Positions 14,669 through 22,991 of a DNA stretch of 64,000 bases are shown piece by piece. Location of the stretch: contig NZ_JAHDTH010000003.1 of assembly GCF_018531445.1 (NCBI RefSeq), positions 26,175-90,174 of the forward strand, in the 5' to 3' direction. Position 1 is the first letter of the stretch. Each line of letters opens with the position of its first letter. Position numbers and translations under genes: made by a program. The notes below the pieces were generated by a model. The model was not told the DNA's origin. It saw only the letters and a program-made list of their open reading frames with translations, and did not search any database. The DNA is from Pseudonocardia lacus. GTDB lineage: Bacteria > Actinomycetota > Actinomycetes > Mycobacteriales > Pseudonocardiaceae.

Positions 14669-16036
14669 GTGCGCATGGTGCGGTTGTCGCTGCGCTGGCG
14701 GGTGGCGCTCGCCCTCGGCCTGGGCACGGTCGTGCTCGCCGGCGTGCTGGCCGTGGTCACCTGGAACCTGGCGTCGGGGTACATGCTGCGCCAGCGCGAG
14801 ACCAGCGCGATCCGCCAGGCCGAGGTGAACGTCCAGCTGGTCGACGCCTCCCTGCGGACCGGTTCGGAGGGCCTCGGCGACCTGCTCAGCGGCCTCACCA
14901 GCAGCTCCGATGCCACGATCCTCATCGAGCGCCCCAGCGGCTGGCTGACCAGCGGCCGCCAGGTCGACGCCGACGTGCTGCCCCCGGCACTGCTGCGGAT
15001 GGCCACCGACGGCGTCCCCGCCCACCAGCGGCTGAACGCGCAGGGCATCCCCGTGCTCGCCGTCACGCTGCCGGTCGACGGTGGCGAGAGCGCGTACGTC
15101 GAGCTGTTCCCGCTCACCCAGCTCGACCAGGCCTTCCGGTTCCTGAGCACGGTGCTCGCGATCGGCGTCGCGGCGAGCGGGCTGCTCGGGCTCGGGCTCG
15201 GCCACTGGGCGGGGCGGCGCGCCCTGCGCCCGCTCACCGAGCTGACGCAGGCGGCGGCCCGGGTGGTCGGCGGGGACCTGCGTGCCCGGCTGCCCGATCG
15301 GGACGACCCCGACCTCGCCTCGCTGGCCGCGACCTTCAACCGCACCGCGGACGCGCTCGAGAAGCGGGTGCGGCGCGACGCCCGGTTCGCCGGCGACGTG
15401 AGCCACGAGCTGCGGTCGCCGCTGACGACGATGGCCAACGCCGGGGCGGTCCTGCGCCGGCGGCGCGACGAGCTGACCGGTACCGCCGGCCGGGCGCTGG
15501 ACCTGCTGCTCGGCGAGATCGGCCGCTTCCAGCGCATGGTGGTGGACCTGCTGGAGATCTCCCGGGACGACCTGCGCCCCGACGAGGTTCCCGACGAGGT
15601 CGTCGACCTGGGCGACGTCGTGCGCCACGTGGTCGCCGTGCGACCCGGGAAGCCGCCGGAGGTCGACCTGGTGGCCCAGCCGCCGCTGGTGCTGGCCGAC
15701 CGCCGCCGACTGGACCGCACCGTGGCCAACCTGCTCGACAACGCGGACAAGTACGCGGGCGGTGCGGTGCGGGTGGCGGTGCTGCGCCACGGCGGGCGCG
15801 CGCGGTTGGAGGTCGACGACAGCGGTCCGGGCGTGCCCGACGACCAGCGCGAGCAGATCTTCGAGCGGTTCGCCCGCGGCCCCTACGCCGGGCGCCGCGG
15901 CGTGGATGGCGGCAGCGGCCTCGGGCTGGCGCTGGTGGCGCAGGACGTGCGCTGGCACGGCGGCGCGGTCCGGGTCGAGGACCGGCCCGGTGGCGGCGCC
16001 CGGTTCGTCGTCGAACTGCCGGAGGTGCACCGGTGA
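14669..16036 (+). CDS. sensor histidine kinase
   Basis: 455 residues. Transmembrane helices at ~10-32 and ~160-180 flank an extracytoplasmic sensor domain of ~125 residues. A HAMP linker follows, then the H-box DVSHELRSPLTTM (phospho-His near 248), N-box NLLDNADKYA, G1 DDSGPGVPD, F-box FERFAR and G2 GGSGLGLAL. All catalytic boxes are intact, so it should phosphorylate the adjacent regulator. The start is GTG 14669 or ATG 14675, behind a GGTAGGA sequence. It overlaps the following lipoprotein gene by 4 bases, which suggests the lipoprotein helps sensing. Confidence 0.9.
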   Translation: MRMVRLSLRWRVALALGLGTVVLAGVLAVVTWNLASGYMLRQRETSAIRQAEVNVQLVDASLRTGSEGLGDLLSGLTSSSDATILIERPSGWLTSGRQVDADVLPPALLRMATDGVPAHQRLNAQGIPVLAVTLPVDGGESAYVELFPLTQLDQAFRFLSTVLAIGVAASGLLGLGLGHWAGRRALRPLTELTQAAARVVGGDLRARLPDRDDPDLASLAATFNRTADALEKRVRRDARFAGDVSHELRSPLTTMANAGAVLRRRRDELTGTAGRALDLLLGEIGRFQRMVVDLLEISRDDLRPDEVPDEVVDLGDVVRHVVAVRPGKPPEVDLVAQPPLVLADRRRLDRTVANLLDNADKYAGGAVRVAVLRHGGRARLEVDDSGPGVPDDQREQIFERFARGPYAGRRGVDGGSGLGLALVAQDVRWHGGAVRVEDRPGGGARFVVELPEVHR

Positions 16037-16308
16037 GGCGCGCGACCGCAGCCGTCGCGGCTGGGCTGCTGGGGCTGGTCGGGCTGCTGGGCGTCGCCGG
16101 GTGCGGGGTGCAGGCCCAGCTCTCGCCCGTGCCGCTGACGTCGTCGACGCCCGCGCCGCCGGTCGCACCGACGGCGACGACCGTGCAGCCCGCGCCGGCC
16201 CCGCCGCCGGAGTCGACACCGGAGCCGACACCGGAGCCGACACCGGAGCCGACACCGGAGGCGATCGCGGTGACCTCGACGAGCCCGCCGCCGGCGCCCA
16301 CCGGGTGA
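16033..16308 (+). CDS. proline-rich lipoprotein of the two-component operon
   Basis: 91 residues. A lipoprotein signal ends in the lipobox VAGC (Cys near 23). The mature part is almost wholly Pro/Thr/Ala/Ser, with four tandem Thr-Pro-Glu-Pro-like units, and has no folded domain in view. It probably spans part of the cell wall as an extended anchor. GTG 16033 overlaps the kinase stop (GTGA), so kinase and lipoprotein are made together and may act together at the membrane. Confidence 0.75.
   Translation: MRRATAAVAAGLLGLVGLLGVAGCGVQAQLSPVPLTSSTPAPPVAPTATTVQPAPAPPPESTPEPTPEPTPEPTPEAIAVTSTSPPPAPTG
16213..16260 (+). repeat. four 12-base tandem units in the lipoprotein gene
   Basis: Units of YCGACACCGGAG (first TCGACACCGGAG, then three CCGACACCGGAG) run from 16213 to 16260 and encode the repeated Pro/Ser-Thr-Pro-Glu motif. 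The near-perfect DNA identity points to recent slippage rather than protein-level selection alone. Confidence 0.85.
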
Positions 16309-16605
16309 TCGAGGAGGGACGGCCGGCCGTCGGGCACACACCCACCTGACGATGTGCTGACGAAGCCGCGCGGGACCTCCCGCCTGCGGTCCGCGGCCAC
16401 TACAACTGCGGGTGGCGCACCGGACGCGGGCCTCGGGGGGCCGGTCGGGCAACTCGGCTGGGGAATCCGAGGCCCGACCGGGAACCGTCCCGGCCGGGGG
16501 TGCGCGGGCGTCGAACAGCCTGCGCCCGCGCGCCACCGGTTACCCGTCGCGGGTCGGCGAGACTGCGAGGGCTCGCCGATCCGCGGCAGGATCGTCTCAC
16601 CAGGG
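16309..16605. other. 297-base intergenic stretch with one regulatory repeat
   Basis: No convincing gene lies here. It carries the CTGACGA repeat at 16346-16363 and, at 16401-16410, the sequence TACAACTGCG, which also occurs on the minus strand just before the GTG at 16815. A small non-coding RNA or a short ORF from GTG 16412 is possible but unsupported. Confidence 0.4.
16346..16363. promoter_or_regulatory. CTGACGA direct repeat, copy B
   Basis: CTGACGA-TGTG-CTGACGA, with the same 11-base period as copies A and C. It lies 38 bases after the lipoprotein stop and about 37 bases before the TACAACT promoter-like box, so it may drive an unrecognised transcript into the following 300 bases. Confidence 0.6.
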
Positions 16606-16815
16606 TCATTCCCGGTAGGGGGCGTCGGCCTCGCGGCGGCTGCGCTCGGCGAGCTCGACGATCCGGCGCAGCCCGTCGGCCCGCGCCAGCAGCAGCGTCA
16701 CGTCCGCGGCGGCGCGCGCCGCCACTTCCGCCGTGTCCGGTACCGCCGTCACCTGCGGTTCGGCATCGGCCGGGGGCACCGGTACGGGTGGGGAGCCCTC
16801 CGTCGGATCGTTCAC
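16606..16815 (-). CDS. small hypothetical protein
   Basis: 69 residues, mostly acidic. A Pro-rich N-terminal third is followed by a probable amphipathic helix (EVAARAAADVTLLLARADGL and on). No family is recognised. Support comes from the promoter: TACAACT begins 12 bases upstream of GTG 16815, consistent with a leaderless message, and a CTGACGA repeat lies exactly 32 bases before that. This geometry is nearly identical to the 75-residue gene at 12918. Confidence 0.45.
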   Translation of the reverse strand: MNDPTEGSPPVPVPPADAEPQVTAVPDTAEVAARAAADVTLLLARADGLRRIVELAERSRREADAPYRE

Positions 16816-16859
16816 CGCGCAGTTGTACCCAGGAAGGCGGTGGAGCCCGGTCGGGCAGC

Positions 16860-16877
16860 CTGACGATTGCCTGACGA
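16860..16877. promoter_or_regulatory. CTGACGA direct repeat, copy C
   Basis: CTGACGA-TTGC-CTGACGA, 11-base period, upstream of the 69-residue gene on the minus strand. The distance to the promoter-like box (32 bases) equals that of copy A to the membrane-protein box. Confidence 0.65.
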
Positions 16878-16976
16878 TGGTCCGGATGGGCGCACCGGCG
16901 GACGGATGGAGCGAGCTGGGCGGCTCGCCCGACGGAGCGTCGTCGCCCCGTCTGGCGAGCGTCCTGCTCCGGGGGC

Positions 16977-19013
16977 TCAGCCGCCGACCTGCTGGATCCG
17001 GACGAACTCCAGGTGCCGCTCGTACTGGTCGAGGATGTCGTCGGTCAGCTGCCCGTAGGAGTAGCCCATGACGTCGTAGTCCTGGCCGCCTTCGCGCAGG
17101 TGCACCTCCAGGCGGCAGTAGGTGTCGCCGCCCTTGGGGAACGCCGGGCTGTAGACCGGGATCGGGACCTCACGCGGCTGGATGCGGTAGCGGAACGGGT
17201 GCTCCTCGCCCAGGTCGGCGGTCAGCTCGACGACCTTTCCGCCGGTCTCGTCGTGGTCCTCGCCCGCGCGCGCCTCGATCCCGCGTTCCTGCAGGTGCTC
17301 GGCCACCTCCCGGACCGCGGGCAGCGCCACCTCGTCCAGGAACTCCGCCGCGCGCTCCCGGTCGGGGAACGACATGGCCCGGTCGAGCCGCAGCCGCCAC
17401 CCGGGCGAACCGGGCCGGTGGCCGTCGCCCGCGCTGCGCCCGGAGATCGACGAGCGCAGCCCGTAGCGCTGGCTCTCGGCGTGCAGGGACTCCAGCCGCA
17501 GCGCCTTGAACAACCCGTACATGACCAGCACCAGGACGAACGCGAACGGCAGCCCCATGATGATGGTGGCGTTCTGCAGCGCGGGCACCCCGCCGACGAT
17601 GAGCATCCCGACCGTCAGCAGGCCCGTGGCCACGGCCCAGAAGATGCGCAGCCACGGGGCTCCGTCCGACTGCGGCGTCGGCAGGTGCGAGGACAGGTTG
17701 GCCATCACCAGCGCGGCCGAGTCGGCCGAGGTCACGTAGAACAGCAGGCCGGTGAAGGTCGCGACCCCCGCGACGAACGAGACCGCCGGGTACTGGGCGA
17801 GCAGCTGGTAGAAGCCCTGTGCCGGGTTGTCGACCGTGGCCTGGCCGAACTCGGTGTTGCCGTCGCGGATCACGTCGATGGCGCTGTTGCCGAAGATCGA
17901 GATCCACATGACGATGTAGGTGAACGGGATGATCAGCGTGCCGACCACGAACTGGCGGATGGTGCGCCCGCGCGAGATCCGGGCCAGGAACAGCCCGACG
18001 AACGACGCCCAGGCGATCCACCAGGCCCAGAAGAACAGCGTCCAGGCGTTGAGCCAGTCGACGGGCCGGTCGTAGGCGAACGTCTGCAGGGTCAGGCCCG
18101 GGAAGGTGCTGAGGAAGTCGCCGACGTTCTGCACGAGCCCGTTGAGCAGGAACACGGTGTCGCCCGCGACCAGCAGGTAGAGGGCCAGCCCGATCGCCAG
18201 CAGCACGTTGAGCTGGGACAGCAGCTTGATGCCGCGGTCGACGCCGCTCACCGCGGACACGGTGGCCATGATGACCGCGATGGCCACCAGCCCGATCTGG
18301 GCCGCGGTGCCCTCGGGGATGCCGAAGAGGAAGTCGAGCCCGTAGTTCAGCAGCACCACGCCGATGCCGAGGGAGGCGGCGACGCCGAAGATCGTGCCGA
18401 GGACGGCGGCGAGGTCGACCGCGGTGCCGAGCCCGCCGTGGATGCGCTTGCCGAAGATCGGGTACAGCGCCGACCGGATGGCCAGCGGCAGGTTCCGGCG
18501 GTAGGCGAAGTAGGCCAGGGCCATGCCCATCAGCGCGTACATGCCCCAGCCGCTGATCCCGTAGTGGAACAGCGTCCAGACCGTGGCCTCCTCGGCCGCC
18601 TGCAGCGTGCCGCCCTCGCCGCGCGGCGGGGTGAGGTACTGGGTGACCGGCTCGACGACCGCGAAGAACATCAGGTCGGTGCCGATACCGGCGGCGAACA
18701 GCATCGACGCCCAGGCGAACGTGCTGAACTCGGGTCGGGAGTGCTCGGGCCCGAGCCTGGTCCGTCCCATCCGGGAGGCGCCCACCAGGATGACGAAGAC
18801 GAGGATGACCGTGGACAGCAGGATGTAGAACCAGCCGAACCACTCCGACGTCCAGCCCACCAGCGCGCCGATCGCGTCGGAGGCGGCGGTCGGGGTGGCG
18901 ATGGCCCAGATCGCGACGGCGAGGGTGATCGCGGCGGACCCGTAGAAGACCACCGGTTTGATCCGGGTGCCGGCCCGTTCCTGCGGAGTCGGATCGGTGC
19001 TGACCTCGCTCAT
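16977..19013 (-). CDS. betT: BCCT-family choline/betaine transporter, BetT-like
   Basis: 678 residues, the length of BetT. About 12 transmembrane helices span ~20-510. The BCCT signature region FFWAWWIAWASFVGLFLARISRG is intact, including the Trp cluster that forms the quaternary-amine aromatic box. A long cytoplasmic C-terminal domain of ~150 residues follows, which in BetT-type carriers takes part in osmotic regulation. It should import choline or glycine betaine with a coupling ion. ATG 19013 follows GGAGGGAGAGCG. Proximity to ectA and the two-component system suggests an osmotic-stress group, though no CTGACGA repeat precedes it. Confidence 0.88.
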   Translation of the reverse strand: MSEVSTDPTPQERAGTRIKPVVFYGSAAITLAVAIWAIATPTAASDAIGALVGWTSEWFGWFYILLSTVILVFVILVGASRMGRTRLGPEHSRPEFSTFAWASMLFAAGIGTDLMFFAVVEPVTQYLTPPRGEGGTLQAAEEATVWTLFHYGISGWGMYALMGMALAYFAYRRNLPLAIRSALYPIFGKRIHGGLGTAVDLAAVLGTIFGVAASLGIGVVLLNYGLDFLFGIPEGTAAQIGLVAIAVIMATVSAVSGVDRGIKLLSQLNVLLAIGLALYLLVAGDTVFLLNGLVQNVGDFLSTFPGLTLQTFAYDRPVDWLNAWTLFFWAWWIAWASFVGLFLARISRGRTIRQFVVGTLIIPFTYIVMWISIFGNSAIDVIRDGNTEFGQATVDNPAQGFYQLLAQYPAVSFVAGVATFTGLLFYVTSADSAALVMANLSSHLPTPQSDGAPWLRIFWAVATGLLTVGMLIVGGVPALQNATIIMGLPFAFVLVLVMYGLFKALRLESLHAESQRYGLRSSISGRSAGDGHRPGSPGWRLRLDRAMSFPDRERAAEFLDEVALPAVREVAEHLQERGIEARAGEDHDETGGKVVELTADLGEEHPFRYRIQPREVPIPVYSPAFPKGGDTYCRLEVHLREGGQDYDVMGYSYGQLTDDILDQYERHLEFVRIQQVGG

Positions 19014-19183
19014 CGCTCTCCCTCCGTCGCGTGCCCGGACGAGTGATCCGGCGATGCGCATCATCGTCCACTTCGCCCCTCGGTGGCAGGCACGACCCGA
19101 ACCGTTATCGACGCGCGCTCCGGTCCCGCCGGCGCAGTCGTGCGCCACCCGATCGCGGACGGGGTGGGATGCGCGCGAGCGGG

Positions 19184-20815
19184 TCAGTCGCCGCGGATGT
19201 CCCGGCGGCGGTAGCCGACCAACCCGATGAGCCCGATGCAGACGGCGATCGCGGTCATGGCCAGTGCCGCGGGGACGTCGGGCGGGGTGCTCGGTACGAG
19301 GGCGAGGTGGTCGAAGGGGGACAGGGCGGCCACCCAGTCGGGGGCATCGACGCTGTCGGCCACCACGGTCAGCAGGAAACCGCCGGCGGTGGGCAGCATG
19401 CCGACCGCGACGACGGCGCCGGGTGCCCAGCCCAGGGCGAGCACAGCGGCCCCGAGGCCGAGCGCGGCTACCGGGAGGACGTTGGCCGCGCCGGCGAGCG
19501 CGTCGCCGAGCCCGAGGGGCGCCCCCGTGGCGGTGCTGCCCGCCCAGACGGCGAGCGCGGCGGTGGCGGCGAGCGCCAGCGACCCGGCGGCGGTCGCGGT
19601 GGTCGTGGCGGCGAGCAACCGGACGCGGGTGAGCGGGGCGGCGAGCAGGAGGTCGAGCCGGCGGGCCCGCTCGGCGCGGACGAGCGCGGCGGTGCGGCTG
19701 GCGGCGAACCCGCCGAGCGGGACGGCGAGCAGGGTGAACAGGGTCGCGGCGTAGCCCTGCACGGCGTCGAGTTCGAACCCGGCCTGCCGGGCCAGGTCGG
19801 CGAAGGCGGGGTTGTCGCGCAGGAACCTGGTCATGGACTCCGCGATGAGCCCGACGAGCAGGAAGAACGCGGCGATGCCCAGGGTCCAGGCGGTCAGCGG
19901 GCGCAGCGTCGAGCGCAGCGCGAACGTGGGCACCGACCCGAGCAGTGCGCTGTGCGAGCGGCGGCGGCGAGCACCGCCGAGCAGGCCGCCGCGCACGTCG
20001 CGGTGGCGGGCCGCCGTCGTCGCGACGAGGAGCAGCGCGATCGAGGCGGCGGCCAGTACGGCCAGGGGGAGCACCCGGTCGGCGTCGTAGGGGCGGGCGA
20101 GGGCGGCGAGCCCGAACGGCGACAGCCAGCGCAGCCAGGCCAGTGCCTCGACCCCGTCGCCCACCATGCGCGCGAGCAGCCCGGCGACCAGGACGGCGAC
20201 GGTGGCGCCTGCGGCGGTGCCCCGGTCCGGCCACAGCTGCGCGGCGAGCGCGCCGACCCCGATGCCGAAGGCCCCGATGAGGGCCAGCGACGCGCCGTGG
20301 ACGACAGCGCCGGTCGCCGGGGTGCCGCTGACCAGCAGCGCCAGTGCCACCCCGGCCCCGACGGCCAGCGCTGCGCCGGCGAGCACGGCGAGGTGGCGGG
20401 CGACCGCGGAGGGGGCCGGGACGCGGCCGGCGAGCAGGAGTTCCCAGCGGCCGGTGTCCTCCTCGCCGCGCAGCACCCGCACGGTGGCCAGGCCGGCCCA
20501 GATGCCCACGAGCACGGCGAGCACCGTGCCGACCCGCCACACGGTGAACCCGCCGGCCTGGTCGAGCGCCACCGGCTCGCCGAACAGCGTGCGGATGGCG
20601 GGGTTCGAGGCCAACGCGGCCAGGGCCGCCGCGCCGCCGGGCGCTCCGGCGATCACGCCGTCGTAGGTGGCGGCGACGACCGCGGACATCCCCGCGGAGA
20701 GCGCCGCGACGACCACGGCGCCCCGGCGGACCTGGCGCACCGCGAGCCGGGTCACGACCCGCCCCGGCGCGGTCGGCAGGATCGGGCGGGTGGGCGCCGG
20801 TGCGGTGGTGGTCAT
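19184..20815 (-). CDS. ABC exporter permease (TnrB3/COG3559-like)
   Basis: A 543-residue permease with about 12 hydrophobic segments in two similar halves. The recurring cytoplasmic motifs RVLRGEEDTGRWELLLAGRV and LVRAERARRLDLLLAAPLTR are typical of actinobacterial permeases annotated as exporters of polyketide antibiotics. ATG 20815 overlaps the ATPase stop (ATGA), so the pair is one translational unit. The substrate is unknown; self-resistance or lipid export are both possible. No biosynthetic genes lie directly beside it. Confidence 0.8.
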   Translation of the reverse strand: MTTTAPAPTRPILPTAPGRVVTRLAVRQVRRGAVVVAALSAGMSAVVAATYDGVIAGAPGGAAALAALASNPAIRTLFGEPVALDQAGGFTVWRVGTVLAVLVGIWAGLATVRVLRGEEDTGRWELLLAGRVPAPSAVARHLAVLAGAALAVGAGVALALLVSGTPATGAVVHGASLALIGAFGIGVGALAAQLWPDRGTAAGATVAVLVAGLLARMVGDGVEALAWLRWLSPFGLAALARPYDADRVLPLAVLAAASIALLLVATTAARHRDVRGGLLGGARRRRSHSALLGSVPTFALRSTLRPLTAWTLGIAAFFLLVGLIAESMTRFLRDNPAFADLARQAGFELDAVQGYAATLFTLLAVPLGGFAASRTAALVRAERARRLDLLLAAPLTRVRLLAATTTATAAGSLALAATAALAVWAGSTATGAPLGLGDALAGAANVLPVAALGLGAAVLALGWAPGAVVAVGMLPTAGGFLLTVVADSVDAPDWVAALSPFDHLALVPSTPPDVPAALAMTAIAVCIGLIGLVGYRRRDIRGD

Positions 20816-21777
20816 CGCCCGACCTGCGCGTCCGCACCGGCGGGGGCCGCGGTGGCGCGCACGTCGCGGTGCTCGCCGTAGTAGTCGAGGAAGATCTCCT
20901 CCAGGCCGGGTTCGCGCATCCGCAGCGCGACCACGTCCGCCGGGGCCAGTGCGCGCAGGACCGCGGTGGGTGTGCCGGTCAGCGCGAAGCGCAGTCGGGT
21001 GCGTCCGCCGGGCTCCTCGTCGGTCCGCAGCGCGGTGATGCCGGGAACCGCGGACAGGTCGGGGACGGGGCCGTCGAGGGTGGCGCTGACCTCGGTGCGG
21101 TGCAGCGCGCGCAGATCGGCGACGTCGGCGACCTCGACGAGGCGCCCGGCGCGCAGGATCGCGACCCGATCGCACACGGCCTCGACCTCGGCGAGCTGGT
21201 GCGAGCTGAGGAAGATCGTCTGGCCCCGGTCGCGCGCCTCCCGCACGGCCGCCCGGAACTCCTGCTCCATCAGCGGGTCCAGGCCGCTGGTGGGTTCGTC
21301 GAGCACGAGCAGCGGGGCCCGGGTGGCGAACGCGGCGATCAGGGCGACCTTCTGCCGGTTGCCCGTGGAGTAGGCGCGGGTGGGCAGCGACGGGTCGAGG
21401 GCGAAGCGTTCGACGAGTTCGGCACGGTAGGCGAGATCGGTGCCCGGCCCGATGCCGGCGAGCAGGTCCAGCACCTCGGCGCCGGTCAGCCGCGGCCACA
21501 GCGCGACGTCGGCCGGCACGTGGGCCAGCCGGGTGTGCGCGGCGACGACGTCCTCGGCCGGGCCGTCGAAGATCCAGGCGCGCCCGGCCGTCGGACGGGC
21601 CAGGCCGAGCAGCAGCCGGATCGTGGTGGACTTGCCGGCCCCGTTCGGGCCGAGGAAGCCGAACACCTGCCCGGCCGGCACGGACAGGTCGAGCGAGTCC
21701 AGCGCCAGCAGACGCCCGTAGCGCTTGGTCAGGCCCTCGGTGCGCAAAGCGGGAACGGCGGGATCGGGAGCGGGCAC
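20812..21777 (-). CDS. ABC exporter ATP-binding protein
   Basis: A 321-residue ATPase of the drug/antibiotic exporter class (DrrA-like). Walker A is GPNGAGKST near 45. The signature is STGNRQKVAL, in which the usual LSGGQ core is replaced, a feature seen in this exporter subfamily. Walker B is LLVLDEPTSGLD and the switch His is in LSSHQ. A C-terminal ~90-residue extension ends in EEIFLDYYGEHRD, typical of DrrA-like proteins. GTG 21777 follows CCGGAGG. It forms a two-gene operon with the permease. Confidence 0.85.
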   Translation of the reverse strand: MPAPDPAVPALRTEGLTKRYGRLLALDSLDLSVPAGQVFGFLGPNGAGKSTTIRLLLGLARPTAGRAWIFDGPAEDVVAAHTRLAHVPADVALWPRLTGAEVLDLLAGIGPGTDLAYRAELVERFALDPSLPTRAYSTGNRQKVALIAAFATRAPLLVLDEPTSGLDPLMEQEFRAAVREARDRGQTIFLSSHQLAEVEAVCDRVAILRAGRLVEVADVADLRALHRTEVSATLDGPVPDLSAVPGITALRTDEEPGGRTRLRFALTGTPTAVLRALAPADVVALRMREPGLEEIFLDYYGEHRDVRATAAPAGADAQVGR

Positions 21778-21854
21778 GACGGCCTCCGGAGGTCGGCTGA
21801 GTACGACGTGCCGACCAGGCTTCCCGGCTCACCTGGGGCGGAGCGTACGCCCGG

Positions 21855-22154
21855 TCACGCCGTGGCGGAAGTGGCCTGCGCAGGGACCGGTCGGGAGGTG
21901 CCACGCGGTGCCTCCCCCGCGGGGACTTCGAGGTGGAACCGCGCTCCGGTCAGCAGCGCGGCGACGACGCTGGCGTCCTCCTCGCTCAGCCGCACCACCG
22001 AGAGCGCGTCGTCCGCGGACGGGTCGACGATGGCGAGGTGGCGGGGTCCGCCGTCCTCGACCGCGATCGTCACGTGACGATCGGCGTCGATCGGGACGGA
22101 GTACCGCCAGCCGATCCCGGGGAGGCGCTGCGCCCCGACCCTGATGTGCTCCAT
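21855..22154 (-). CDS. KhtT/TrkA-regulator N-terminal-like protein, short
   Basis: 99 residues starting RVGAQRLPGIGWRYSVPIDADR, the pattern of the N-terminal ~70 residues of KhtT-like regulatory subunits of cation:proton antiporters. The TrkA-C domain that normally follows (~80 residues, binding c-di-AMP or other ligands) is missing; the tail is Pro/Ala-rich. GGAG precedes ATG 22154. No antiporter gene is nearby. It may be a stand-alone sensor fragment or a decayed gene. Confidence 0.6.
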   Translation of the reverse strand: MEHIRVGAQRLPGIGWRYSVPIDADRHVTIAVEDGGPRHLAIVDPSADDALSVVRLSEEDASVVAALLTGARFHLEVPAGEAPRGTSRPVPAQATSATA

Positions 22155-22225
22155 CACCACTCCTGTTCGCTGCTGGTCGTGCCGTTCGGTTGCATGGTCA
22201 CGTTCGGGCGCCGGCACGGCTGCTC

Positions 22226-22777
22226 TCACGCCGGGGCGCCCGGCCGGGGCGAGTCGTCCGAGCGTTCGACCTTCTCGACCGCGCGCACGACGAGGCGGGG
22301 CAGCCAGGCGACCGCCGCGATCGAGAGCACCACCAGTGCGGCGGTGGACCAGGCGGGGGGCATCAGGACCAGCGCCACCACGACCGACGCCCCGGCGACC
22401 AGGACGCGGCGCCTGGTCGGCGACGGTGCGCCGGTGCCCGGCGCGCCGCTCCCGCGTGGATCGTCCTCGTTCGCGGTGGCCCGCGACCGGCGTTGCGTCG
22501 AGCGAGCCGTGATGACGAGCCACGGGACGACCGCGGCGCCGCTGAGGACCGCCAGGCCGACGACGCCGAGCTGGTCGGCGAAGAAGGTGCTCAGGGCCGC
22601 CAGCCCGGAGAGCGCTCCGATCAGCAGCAGGACACCACCGATCGGAATCCGCGGCGGGAATACCGGGAGGGGTGAAGACGGCGCCTGTGCGAAGGCCTCG
22701 GCGAGCACCGGGTCCCCGTCGCGGAGATCCTTCTCGAGTTCGGCGAGGACCTTCATCTCGTGCGGTGAGAGCGACAT
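22226..22777 (-). CDS. DUF3040-type membrane protein
   Basis: 183 residues. The N-terminal SLSPHEMKVLAELEKDLRDGDPVLA is the DUF3040 signature. It is followed here by four hydrophobic segments (near 48-90 and 125-160) split by a charged loop of ~35 residues, longer than in typical two-helix members. A strong GAGGAGGAAG precedes ATG 22777. Function unknown; such genes are common near actinomycete stress and envelope genes. Confidence 0.75.
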   Translation of the reverse strand: MSLSPHEMKVLAELEKDLRDGDPVLAEAFAQAPSSPLPVFPPRIPIGGVLLLIGALSGLAALSTFFADQLGVVGLAVLSGAAVVPWLVITARSTQRRSRATANEDDPRGSGAPGTGAPSPTRRRVLVAGASVVVALVLMPPAWSTAALVVLSIAAVAWLPRLVVRAVEKVERSDDSPRPGAPA

Positions 22778-22991
22778 CTTCCTCCTCCTCGTGGTGCGGG
22801 TCGGCGAATGGGATCAGCTCGATTCCGTTTTCGTCGAGGTGCAGCGGCGCTCCGACAGCGCGCAGGTCATCGCCTCTCGAAGCTGTCTCCAGTGTGGGCC
22901 GCGGCCGGGGGAGGTCGCATCGGCAGAGTGCGGATGTGTTGCCCCGTACAGATTGCCGAACTTCAGCAGTCCGAGCGGGTGAGTGCCGGGG

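Noticed and set aside
16412..16618. 68-residue plus-strand frame after the CTGACGA repeat copy B
   Set aside because: The promoter-like box and repeat are interesting, but the predicted protein is low-complexity, basic and unlike the acidic small proteins nearby. A short RNA is equally likely.
20812..21777. Resistance exporter for the type III PKS product
   Set aside because: The exporter pair is 25 kb from the PKS operon with unrelated genes between; nothing in the sequence links them.
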